The notes under the pieces were generated by a model, which saw nothing but the letters and a program-made list of their open reading frames with translations, searched no databases and was not told the DNA's origin. 64,000 nucleotides of DNA from Symploca sp. SIO1C2 (GTDB lineage: Bacteria > Cyanobacteriota > Cyanobacteriia > Cyanobacteriales > Coleofasciculaceae): assembly GCA_010672925.1 (NCBI GenBank), contig JAAHFP010000023.1, positions 22,584 to 86,583 of the forward strand, read 5' to 3'. A program made the position numbers and the translations under genes. This document shows positions 32,031-41,058 of the stretch, one piece after another (position 1 is the first letter of the stretch; each line of letters begins with the position of its first letter).

Positions 32031-35000
32031 TTAGGGTGCCTGTGTAACACCTTCTCCTTGACAAGATGGTTGGGGTTGCCATTCCCCTTGGTTATTGGCA
32101 GTTGAGACATGAGCAGTGAGGGTCACGTTATCTTGCTCATCAAGAATCCAGCCTTGGGCTTCGACGAGGGGTTGGGGGGAAGAAAACGAATTTTGACCTG
32201 AGACTTCCCTTCCCGGGTAAACGAAATTTTGGGTGGGATTTCTTGAGCTTTGTATCCAAACATTATCAGTTCTCTCTTCTTCCTCCGCTCCTCTGCTCCT
32301 CCGCTCCTCTGCTCCTCCGCTCCTCTGCTCCTCCACTCCTCCGCTCCTCCGCTCCTCTGCTCCCCACCCTTTTTTTCGCTCACCCTCCCTTCCCCGCGTC
32401 ACCGTGTCCCCGCGTGCCCACATCTGCTGCTCATTAACAGCTGTACCTAAATCCGCCATCGGTCGTTGTGAACTGAGCATATCTGTGGGGCTAGGAGGCA
32501 ATCCGTCCCTTCCTGTTACTGTAAATTCATTCCTGCCGCTTCCCGTAGGAGAGCAGGTTTGGTCTAATTGAGGGGCTACGGTGTCGATGGGCAATTCGCT
32601 TAATCCTTGACTAGGATCTATAGCCAGGGAATTAATGGTGATTTGACCGGAAATACCGAAGTCGGAACTCGCATCTATATCGTTAGTACCATTACCATCA
32701 ATTGCTTGTCGTTCTCGGATATTGTAGAGACCCAGGTTGGAAGTAATGTCGATACGCCCTCCATTTCCCCCTTCAGCTTTGGCAATGATATCACTACCAT
32801 TTTCTCCTGTTGCTGGCAAGGCAACGAAGATACCTTGATCTGAGCGGAGGTTAATGGTAATGTTACCGCCGTTGGCCTCTCCAATTGCTTCAGCAGAAAT
32901 CAGGCTTTCGTTGCTCAGAAACAGAACATCGGCTAATTCTAAGTTGATATTGGCACCTTGTTGTAGACCATTACCTCCGGTGATAGCGGTGAGTTGTCCC
33001 CGATTTAAATTAAGGATATCGGCGGTGAGGGAAAGATTACCAGCTTGTCCAGAGGGGCTACTGACGGTTACTTGTGCGCCTTCTTGAATATTCACCAGAG
33101 GGGCGGTAATTGTCACATTACCAGCACTACCGCCATCCGTGGCTTCTGCGACAATACCTCCACTACCATCTGTTAGAGTGCCACTCAAGTTAACGGAATC
33201 GGAGGCTTTGACGGTAACACTTCCCGCTTGACCAGTTTGAGTCGAGGTAGAAATTAAGCTTTCAGTTACCTCTAATTTCTCTAGTCCTAGTAAGTTAATG
33301 TCTCCACCCTGGTTAGCTGACACGTTACTAGCTAAGATTTCGGCAGCATTGGCCAAACTCAGTTGAGAGGTATGGAAATTAATACCCCCTGCGTTACCTC
33401 CTTCCCCTTCGGCTTGGGCTGAAATGCGACTCTGGTTAAGGGTAACTGAAGCAGCTGGATTGTCTTGTTGATTTAGGTTGATACTACCGGCTTGACCGGT
33501 TTGAGTAGAGGTAGAAATTAAGCTCTGGTTTACCTCTAATTTCTCTAATCCTCTTAAGGTGATATCTCCACCCTGGTTAGCAGAAACATTACTGGCTACG
33601 ATTTCAGCAGCATTTGCTAAACTCAGTTGAGAGGTATTGAAATTAATACCCCCTGCATTACCTCCTTCCCCTTCGGCTTGGGCTGAAATGCGACTCTGGT
33701 TAAGGGTAACTGAAGCAGCTGGATTGCCTTGTTGATTGAGGTTGATACTACCGGCTTGACCGGTTTGAGTAGAGGTAGAAATTAAGCTCCGATTGACCTG
33801 TAATCTATCTAGTCCTAGTAAATTAATATCTCCACCCTGGTTAGCGGAAACATTACTGGCTGAGATTTCGGCAGAATTTGCTAAACTCAGTTGAGAGGTA
33901 TGGAAATTAATGCCCCCTGCGTTACCTCCTTCCCCTTCGGCTTGGGCTGAAATGCGACTCTGGTTAAGGGTAACTGAAGCAGCTGGATTGCCTTGTTGAT
34001 TGAGGTTGATACTACCAGCTTGACCCGTTTGAGTCGAGGTAGAAATTAAGCTCTGGTTTACCTCTAATTTCTCTAATCCTCTTAAGGTGATATCTCCACC
34101 CTGGTTGGCGGAAACATTACTGGCTGAGATTTGGGCATCATCTTCTAAACTCAGTTGAAAGATGTGGAGATTAATGCCCCCTGCATTACCTCCTTCCCCT
34201 TCGGCTTGGGCAGAGATACTGCTATTTTTGAGAGAGACTGAGGCAGCTGGATTGTCTTGTTGATTGAGGTTGATACTGCCAGCTTGTCCTGTTTGAGTTG
34301 AAGCTGAAATACTGCTGTCATTAGTTAAGTTTAAGCTATTAACATTGTTCAGACTGATATTGGCAGGATTGCTAGAGCCTCCGCCATCGGTTTCGGCACT
34401 GATATGACCATTATTAAGGTTAACGCCGTTGGCACTAATATTGACATCACCAGCAATACCCTCACCATTGTCACTACTAACAGCAACTTGCGCTCCTTCC
34501 TCAATCGATAATTGTTGAGTATTGATTTCGATACCACCTGCGTTACCACCATTGCTGGCTTCTGCGAGAATGCCACCACTACCATTGGTTAGGATGCCAC
34601 TCAAGTTAACTGAATTGGAGGCTCCTACGGTAACATTTCCTGCTTGACCAGTTTGAGTAGAGGTGGAAATTAAGCTTTCAGTTACCTCTAATGTCTCTAA
34701 TCCTTGTAAGTTGATATCTCCACCTTGCTTAGCAGAAACATTACTGGCTAAGATTTGGGCATCATCTTCTAAACTCAGTTGAAAGATGTGGAGATTAATG
34801 CCCCCTGCATTACCTCCTTCCCCTCCGGCTTGGGCAGAGATACTGCTATTGTCGAGGTTAACTGTGTCTGCTTGATTGAGGTTGATACTACCGGCTTGTC
34901 CTGTTTGAGTCGATGCTGAAATACTGCTGTCATTAGTTAAGTTTAAGCTATTGACATTGTTGAGGCTGATATTGGCTGGGTTGGTACTACCTCCACCATC

Positions 35001-38000
35001 GGTTTCGGCGCTGATGTGACCATTATCAAGATTAACGCCACTAGCACTAATATTGACGTCACCGGCGATACCGTCACCATTGTCACTACTAACAGCAACT
35101 TGCGCTCCTTCCTCGATGGACAATTGTTGGGTATTAATTTGGATACCACCAGCATCACCACCATTGCTGGCTTCTGCGAGAATACCGCCACTACCATTGG
35201 TTAGAGTGCCACTCAAGTTAACCGACTCGGAGGCTCCTACGGTAACATTTCCTGCTTTACCAGTTTGAGTCGAGGTAGAAATTAAGCTCTCAATGACTTG
35301 TAATGTATCTAATCCTCTAATGGTGATATCTCCACCCTGGTTAGCAGAAACATTACTCGCTAAGATGGCAGCAGCATTGGTTAAATTCAGTTGAGAGGTA
35401 TAGAGATTAATACCTCCTGCATTACCTCCTTCCTTTTCGGCTTGGGCTGAGATACTGCTGTTATTGAGAGTCACTGAGGCAGCTGGATTGTTTTGTTGGT
35501 TGAGGTTGATACTACCGGCTTGACCAGTTTGGGTGGAAGCAGATATCTCACTGCGATCGCGTAATTGTAGATAAGTTATATTCTGTAGTTGAATATCACC
35601 ACCTTCACCTGCTTGGGTGGTTGCCGTTAATCTGGCAAGGTTATCCAAAACGACAGAAGGGGCATTAACTATCAGGTTTCCTGCCCTGCCCTCACCGGTA
35701 CTGCTAACGGTGGCACTAGCACTATCTTGAAGAGTCAGTTGGTTGGCTGTAATCTCTAGGTTTCCTGCATTAGCAGCTCCTTCGGTTTCGGCAAACAGAC
35801 CACTGTTAGCACCAGAAAGGTTGACGGTGTTAGCTCTGACAGTAAGATTACCACCGGTTCCTTGATTATTGGTAGAGGTAGTGGTGGTGGAAACTTGCGC
35901 TCCACCGTTAATATTCAAGATGGGGGTGGTAATTTCCACATTGCCTGCCATACCTGAGCCACTGGTTTCCGAAGACAACTTGCCATCACCACTCAAGGTC
36001 ACAGACTGGGGTGCTGTGAGGAAAATGTTACCACCTAGTCCGGTGCTAGTGCTGGAGGCTGATATCTCTGCTCCATCCTGGAATAAAATAGACAATGTTT
36101 GTCCATTAGTGTCAGGTCGCAAGTTAATATTTCCCGCACCTCCGCTACTGCTAGTTTGGGCAAACAAAGCACTAGCAGCATCAAGCAGTCTAATTTCTGG
36201 GGCGGAGACAGTGATATTTCCTGCCTGTCCTGTTTTGCTGGTGTCACTGATAATTTGACTATTATTAAAGATGACTAGACTAGGGCTAGTTATGGCGACA
36301 TTCCCTGCTGAGGCACTGCCTTTAGTGTCGCTTTCAATCTGAGTATTGTTGAATGTGAGGTTTCCTAAGCTGTTGACAGTGACATCTCCTGATCGACCTG
36401 CTTGACCAACATTCAAGGTGATTGGTTCATCCTTATTTAATGGGTTTTCCACCGTCACCTGCCCACTAGTCAGAATGTTGGTATCGGCAATCAATAAATC
36501 CCCCGTTCCTTCTACTTGAACATTCCCAGCTCTGGATTCTGCCCAAGAAGAGAGGGTTAATATATCTAGATTGCTCACAGTGTTTTGTGCTTCTAGAGTA
36601 ACGTTACCACCATTCCCTGTGGTTCTTCCTGCCTCGGAGATAGAGAAGGAGTTAAGAACTCGATTGTTAGAGCCTTCGGAAACTCCCTTAATTTCACCAT
36701 TTATGGCATGGAGGCTAATTGCCCCTCCATTTCCTGCATCGCCAGGTGAGAACGAGAAAGAGTTCAAATCGTCAGTAATCTTGATATCGTTGTTGGCGTC
36801 TAAGCTAATCGCCCCTCCATTCCCTACATTGCCTTCTCTTGAGAACGAGAAAGAGTCCAAAGAGCTAGTGGTAATGCTGCTGTTGGCATGGAGGCTAATC
36901 GCCCCTCCATTCCCTACATTGCCTCCAGTTGAGAACGAGCTAGAATTCAAGGAGCTAGTGGTAATGCTGCCGTTGGCGTCTAAGCTAATCGCCCCTCCAT
37001 TCCCTGCATTACCATATGAGTACAAGCCAGAATACAAAGAGCCAGTGGTAATGCTGCCGTTGGCATCTAAGCTAATCGCCCCTCCATTCCCTGCACTGCC
37101 TAACCTTGAGAACAAGCTAGAATTCAAAGAGCCAGTGGTAATACTGCCGTTGTTGGTCTGGAAACTAATTGCCCCTGCATTCCCTGCATTTGAGCGCAAG
37201 CTAGAATTCAAAGAGCCAGTGGTAATACTGCCGTTGTTGGTCTGGAAACTAATTGCCCCTGCATTCCCTGCATTGCCTACTTGTGAAAACGAGTAAGAGT
37301 CCAAATCGTCAGTGGTAATGCTGCCGTTGTTGGTCTGGAAGCTAATCACCCCTGCATTCCCTGCATTCCCTGCATTCCCTGCATTGCTGATGCGATATGA
37401 GGACGAGTAAGACTCCAAAGAGCCAGTGGTAATGCTGCCGTTGTTGGTCTGGAAGCTAATCGCCCCTCCATTCCTTGCACTGCCTTCAACTGAGAACGAG
37501 CGAGAATTCAAAGAGCCAGTGGTAATGCTGCCATTATTGGTCTGGAAGCTAATCGCCCCTCCATTCCCTGCACTGCCATAAGCTCCATTCCCTGCATTGC
37601 CGAATCTTAAGTACGAGAAAGAGTCCAAATCGCCAGTGGTAATGCTGCCGTTGTTGGTCTGGAAGCGAATCGCCCCTCCATTTCCTGCATCGCCTCGATT
37701 TGATTCCGAGCGAGAATTCAAAAAGCCAGTGGTAATGCTGCCGTTGCTGGTCTGGAAGCTAATTGTCCCTCCATTTCCTGCATCGCCTCGAATTGATTCC
37801 GAGCGAGAATTCAAAAAGCCAGTGGTAATGCTGTCGTTGTTGGTCTGGAAGCTAATTGCCCCTCCATTTCCTGCATCGCCGAACCTTGAGAACGAGTCAG
37901 AGTTCAAAAAGCCAGTGGTAATGCTGTCGCTGGCGTCTAAGCTAATCGCTCCTCCATTTCCTGCATCGCCCAACCCTGAGAACGAGTGAGAATTCAAAGA

Positions 38001-40562
38001 GTCAGTGGTAATGCTGCCGTTGGCGTCTAAGCTAATCGCCCCTCCATTTCCTGCATTGCCTGTATTTGAAGACGAGGGAGAATTCAAAAAGACAGTGGTA
38101 ATGCTGCCGTTGGCGTCTAAGCTAATCGCTCCTCCATTTCCTGCATCGCCCAACCCTGAGAACGAGTGAGAATTCAAAGAGTCAGTGGTAATGCTGCCGT
38201 TGGCGTCTAAGCTAATCGCTCCTCCATTCCCTGCATTACCTCGATTTGATGACGAGGGAGAATTCAAAAAGCCAGTGGTAATGTTGCCGTTGGCGTCTAA
38301 GCTAATCGCCCCTCCATTTCCTGCATTGCCTGTATCTGAGGACGAGTAAGAATCTAAATCGCCAGTGGTAATGCTGCCGTCGGCGTCTAAGCTAATTGTC
38401 CCTCCATTTCCTGCATTGCCTGTATCTGAGGACGAGTAAGAGTCCAAAGAGCCAGTGGTAATACTGTCGTCGGCGTCTAAGCTAATTGTCCCTCCATTTC
38501 CTGCATTGCCTGTATCTGAGGACGAGTAAGAGTCCAAAGAGCCAGTGGTAATACTGTCGTTGTTGGTCTGGAAGCTAATCGCTCCTCCATTTCCTGCATC
38601 GCCTTCAAGTGATTCCGAGCGAGAATTCAAAGAGTCAGTGGTAATGCTGCCGTCGGCGTCTAAGCTAATTGCCCCTCCATTTCCTGCATTGCCTGTATCT
38701 GAGGACGAGTAAGAATCCAAAGAGCCAGTGGTAATACTGTCGTTGGCGTCTAAGCTAATTGCCCCTCCATTTCCTGCATTGCCTGTATCTGAGGACGAGT
38801 AAGAATCCAAAGAGCCAGTGGTAATACTGTCGTTGGCGTCTAAGCTAATTGCCCCTCCATTCCCTGCATCTCCTGTATCTGAAGACGACTCAGAGTCCAA
38901 ATCACCAGTGATCCTAATAGAATCGGCATCTAAGCTAATTGCCCCTCCATTCCCTGCATCGCCGAACTTTGAGTACGAGTCAGAATCCAAATCGTCAGTG
39001 GTAATGCTGTCGTTGGCATCTAAGCTAATTGCTCCTCCATTCCCTGCATCGCCGAACCTTGAGTACGAGTCAGACTCCAAATCGCCAGTGGTAATGCTGC
39101 CGTTGGCGTCTAAGCTAATCCTTCCTCCATTGCCTGCATTGCCATAATATGAGTACGAGTCAGACTCTAAATCGCCAGTGGTAATGTTGCCATTAACAGC
39201 AGAGAGGATGATATCCCCTCCATCGGCATCATTACCAAAAACAGAAGTATCAATATCACCAACAGTAATCCCTAACGGTATCCCATTAGCAGGAGGTATG
39301 AAACTCGTACCTCCTCCATTCTGAGGCAGATTAGGATTAGTCACGGCATCTAACCCTGCCCGTAATATCACCGATGGCTTTTCTGTCAAAGTTGCATAAT
39401 CTGGATCATCTGCCGGAATTGTCGCATCAGGTCCGGTAATCCGAATATCCCCACCCTTAATACTACCCGTCGCCTCTACCTTTAGAGCAACACCTGTATA
39501 ATCCCCAAACTCCACATCCCCATTTACCCGAATAATCGGGTCATACCAACTGATAAAAGTCCCTGGTGTTCCTGCCAATGTCCGCATGGAGAGATTACCA
39601 CCACTGAAAAAGTGAGCATCCCCGGAAATATCTCCATCACTAATCAGAGTAAAATCCCCTCCACTCCCTAGCTGTGAGTCAGGATGATTGAGGGTAAAAA
39701 TATCGATCGCCTGATTCCCTTGTATCGTTAGCTGTCTACCCGAGGTGGCAATAACTGGATTGCTCACACTATCGTGCAACTTTACCGTATCCGTTGCCAG
39801 AAGGTTTAAATCCCTCCCTGCCTGCAACTGACCCGACAAATTAAGACGACTTCCTACTAAAGTCAGGTCTTGCCCGGTGGTTAAATTCCCTTCATTAACA
39901 ATTTCTGCTTGAGGCTCAGAATTTCCCCACTGTATCCCCGGAGTCACATTAATCGCCAACAACGGTGGTGCTTCTGGATTAGTGGCACTAAAACTGCTCC
40001 CATCAGACCAATTAAATCCATTCTCCGTAGAAGCCACCAACGAACCTCTAACATCCAACTGAGCATTGGGTCCAAAGACAATACCATTAGGATTAACTAA
40101 GAATAAATTAGCATTTCCTAATACTCCCAAGGTGCCTAAAATATCCGAGCCCTTATTCCCAGTAACCCGACTCAAGATATTCTCAATACCGGCAGGATTG
40201 GCAAAATAAACCCGTTGTCTGTCTAATACATTAAACTCTAGAAAACTATGGAATAAGTTTGCTCCTCGTAGTGCTCCACCATCAATGAGATCCCCCGAAT
40301 TTCCTTGAATATCGACATCTTCTGTCATGCGAGAACCTTCAGAACCCAAAGTAGCATCGGGGATAATTTGAGCAGAAACTGGAGGTAGGAGGAACCCACC
40401 CCTAACCCCTCCAAGGAGGGGGACAAGAGGCAGTATCCAGGAGAGGAGAAAGTTTTTGTAGTGAGCTTTTTTTCCTTTTTTAAGTGGTGGTTGATTGGCG
40501 CGGTGAGGCACGAGTAACCTATCCACCAGAAAAATTACTGCACTCATCTTGGTGAAATGCAT
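32031..40562 (-). CDS. TpsA4, two-partner-secretion exoprotein, largest paralog
   Basis: The 2843-residue exoprotein starts MHFTKMSAVIF with a GAGGAG ribosome binding site. Signal region (ending PPVSA/QIIPD), TPS domain (NPNGIVFGPNAQLDVRG) and the type-A module are followed by about 27 copies of a 30-residue repeat (AGNGGAISLDANGSITTGSL) over roughly residues 445-1290. Then come beta-helix super-repeats and the common C-terminal tail. A repeat-derived low-complexity segment (AEERRSGG units, then TDNVWIQSSRNPTQNFV) is inserted in the tail by a MITE-like element at 32215-32385. A segment of GCGTC-type repeat (RGDTVTRGRE) lies next to it. The C terminus (GEGVTQAP) is longer than in the paralogs. 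Confidence 0.92.
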   Translation of the reverse strand: MHFTKMSAVIFLVDRLLVPHRANQPPLKKGKKAHYKNFLLSWILPLVPLLGGVRGGFLLPPVSAQIIPDATLGSEGSRMTEDVDIQGNSGDLIDGGALRGANLFHSFLEFNVLDRQRVYFANPAGIENILSRVTGNKGSDILGTLGVLGNANLFLVNPNGIVFGPNAQLDVRGSLVASTENGFNWSDGSSFSATNPEAPPLLAINVTPGIQWGNSEPQAEIVNEGNLTTGQDLTLVGSRLNLSGQLQAGRDLNLLATDTVKLHDSVSNPVIATSGRQLTIQGNQAIDIFTLNHPDSQLGSGGDFTLISDGDISGDAHFFSGGNLSMRTLAGTPGTFISWYDPIIRVNGDVEFGDYTGVALKVEATGSIKGGDIRITGPDATIPADDPDYATLTEKPSVILRAGLDAVTNPNLPQNGGGTSFIPPANGIPLGITVGDIDTSVFGNDADGGDIILSAVNGNITTGDLESDSYSYYGNAGNGGRISLDANGSITTGDLESDSYSRFGDAGNGGAISLDANDSITTDDLDSDSYSKFGDAGNGGAISLDADSIRITGDLDSESSSDTGDAGNGGAISLDANDSITTGSLDSYSSSDTGNAGNGGAISLDANDSITTGSLDSYSSSDTGNAGNGGAISLDADGSITTDSLNSRSESLEGDAGNGGAISFQTNNDSITTGSLDSYSSSDTGNAGNGGTISLDADDSITTGSLDSYSSSDTGNAGNGGTISLDADGSITTGDLDSYSSSDTGNAGNGGAISLDANGNITTGFLNSPSSSNRGNAGNGGAISLDANGSITTDSLNSHSFSGLGDAGNGGAISLDANGSITTVFLNSPSSSNTGNAGNGGAISLDANGSITTDSLNSHSFSGLGDAGNGGAISLDASDSITTGFLNSDSFSRFGDAGNGGAISFQTNNDSITTGFLNSRSESIRGDAGNGGTISFQTSNGSITTGFLNSRSESNRGDAGNGGAIRFQTNNGSITTGDLDSFSYLRFGNAGNGAYGSAGNGGAISFQTNNGSITTGSLNSRSFSVEGSARNGGAISFQTNNGSITTGSLESYSSSYRISNAGNAGNAGNAGVISFQTNNGSITTDDLDSYSFSQVGNAGNAGAISFQTNNGSITTGSLNSSLRSNAGNAGAISFQTNNGSITTGSLNSSLFSRLGSAGNGGAISLDANGSITTGSLYSGLYSYGNAGNGGAISLDANGSITTSSLNSSSFSTGGNVGNGGAISLHANSSITTSSLDSFSFSREGNVGNGGAISLDANNDIKITDDLNSFSFSPGDAGNGGAISLHAINGEIKGVSEGSNNRVLNSFSISEAGRTTGNGGNVTLEAQNTVSNLDILTLSSWAESRAGNVQVEGTGDLLIADTNILTSGQVTVENPLNKDEPITLNVGQAGRSGDVTVNSLGNLTFNNTQIESDTKGSASAGNVAITSPSLVIFNNSQIISDTSKTGQAGNITVSAPEIRLLDAASALFAQTSSSGGAGNINLRPDTNGQTLSILFQDGAEISASSTSTGLGGNIFLTAPQSVTLSGDGKLSSETSGSGMAGNVEITTPILNINGGAQVSTTTTSTNNQGTGGNLTVRANTVNLSGANSGLFAETEGAANAGNLEITANQLTLQDSASATVSSTGEGRAGNLIVNAPSVVLDNLARLTATTQAGEGGDIQLQNITYLQLRDRSEISASTQTGQAGSINLNQQNNPAASVTLNNSSISAQAEKEGGNAGGINLYTSQLNLTNAAAILASNVSANQGGDITIRGLDTLQVIESLISTSTQTGKAGNVTVGASESVNLSGTLTNGSGGILAEASNGGDAGGIQINTQQLSIEEGAQVAVSSDNGDGIAGDVNISASGVNLDNGHISAETDGGGSTNPANISLNNVNSLNLTNDSSISASTQTGQAGSINLNQADTVNLDNSSISAQAGGEGGNAGGINLHIFQLSLEDDAQILASNVSAKQGGDINLQGLETLEVTESLISTSTQTGQAGNVTVGASNSVNLSGILTNGSGGILAEASNGGNAGGIEINTQQLSIEEGAQVAVSSDNGEGIAGDVNISANGVNLNNGHISAETDGGGSSNPANISLNNVNSLNLTNDSSISASTQTGQAGSINLNQQDNPAASVSLKNSSISAQAEGEGGNAGGINLHIFQLSLEDDAQISASNVSANQGGDITLRGLEKLEVNQSLISTSTQTGQAGSINLNQQGNPAASVTLNQSRISAQAEGEGGNAGGINFHTSQLSLANSAEISASNVSANQGGDINLLGLDRLQVNRSLISTSTQTGQAGSINLNQQGNPAASVTLNQSRISAQAEGEGGNAGGINFNTSQLSLANAAEIVASNVSANQGGDITLRGLEKLEVNQSLISTSTQTGQAGSINLNQQDNPAASVTLNQSRISAQAEGEGGNAGGINFHTSQLSLANAAEILASNVSANQGGDINLLGLEKLEVTESLISTSTQTGQAGSVTVKASDSVNLSGTLTDGSGGIVAEATDGGSAGNVTITAPLVNIQEGAQVTVSSPSGQAGNLSLTADILNLNRGQLTAITGGNGLQQGANINLELADVLFLSNESLISAEAIGEANGGNITINLRSDQGIFVALPATGENGSDIIAKAEGGNGGRIDITSNLGLYNIRERQAIDGNGTNDIDASSDFGISGQITINSLAIDPSQGLSELPIDTVAPQLDQTCSPTGSGRNEFTVTGRDGLPPSPTDMLSSQRPMADLGTAVNEQQMWARGDTVTRGREGERKKGWGAEERRSGGVEEQRSGGAEERRSRGAEEEERTDNVWIQSSRNPTQNFVYPGREVSGQNSFSSPQPLVEAQGWILDEQDNVTLTAHVSTANNQGEWQPQPSCQGEGVTQAP
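32215..32385 (+). mobile_element. MITE-like repeat family 1, in-frame insertion in tpsA4
   Basis: The element is 171 bp. The left end GGGTAAACGAAATTTT and right end CCCACCCTTTTTTTCGC..ACCC are imperfect inverted repeats. A 9-bp direct repeat, TCCCTTCCC, flanks it (32206-32214 and 32386-32394). Element plus duplication is 180 bp, exactly 60 codons, so the frame is kept. The core is an 8-bp GCTCCTCT/GCTCCTCC array. Confidence 0.85.
36690..39190 (-). repeat. About 27 tandem 90-bp coding repeats in tpsA4
   Basis: Units of about 90 bp encode AGNGGAISLDANGSITTGSLDSYSSSDTGN-type 30-mers (two halves of under 20 residues each: AGNGGAISLDANGSITTG and SLDSYSSSDTGN). Several neighbours are identical at the DNA level. 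A subset uses FQTNN in place of LDAN. Unit number is the main reason this paralog is longer. Confidence 0.88.
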
Positions 40563-41058
40563 AATGATATTAAAATCTCCTCAAAAATTTAATTGTTCTA
40601 AGCAGATAGCCAAAGAAGTAGGGTTTACTGGATAAGTGTGTAATATCAATTCCGGCTACATTGGGATCATATTCGTAATGTAGGGGCGCAAGCTTTGCCA
40701 TTGGTGTCAACTTAACGTCAAACTCATGCCCCACAAGGAACTTAAGTTCCTTGCTAATAGCTCAAGTCATCTAAAGATGACTCAATTTTCCCCAAAATCT
40801 TCAGTCCACTTGAGTGGACTTTAGCTATTAGCCCAGAACTTGAGTTCTGGGTGGGTTTTGGAGCTTGTTGAGAATGGTGCAAGATCTGAGTCTTAACCGC
40901 TGCTATATATGCAAATACCCCAAGAGTTAAGGAAAATTGTATTCTTCCTCCTCAGCTCCCCAGCTCCCCCAGCTCCCCCAGCTCCCCCAGCTCCCCCGCT
41001 CCTCAGCTCCTCCGCTCCTCAGCTCCTCCGCTCCTCCGCTCCCCCGCTCCCCAGCTCC
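40563..41058. other. tpsA4 upstream region with palindrome cluster and minisatellite
   Basis: No gene is seen. The first 110 bp are nearly identical to the leader of tpsA3. Four hairpins follow closely: CAAGGAACTTAAGTTCCTTG (40734-40753), AGTCATC..GATGACT (40765-40782), AGTCCACTTGAGTGGACT (40803-40820) and CCCAGAACTTGAGTTCTGGG (40832-40851). A CAGCTCCCC/CCGCTCCT minisatellite (about 40943-41063) reaches the tpsA5 stop. Confidence 0.6.

Noticed and set aside
31796-32047. Ser/Leu/Pro-rich open frames on the plus strand (also 32233-32571 and 50718-51155)
   Set aside because: They are translations of the minisatellite core and head of the MITE-like element.
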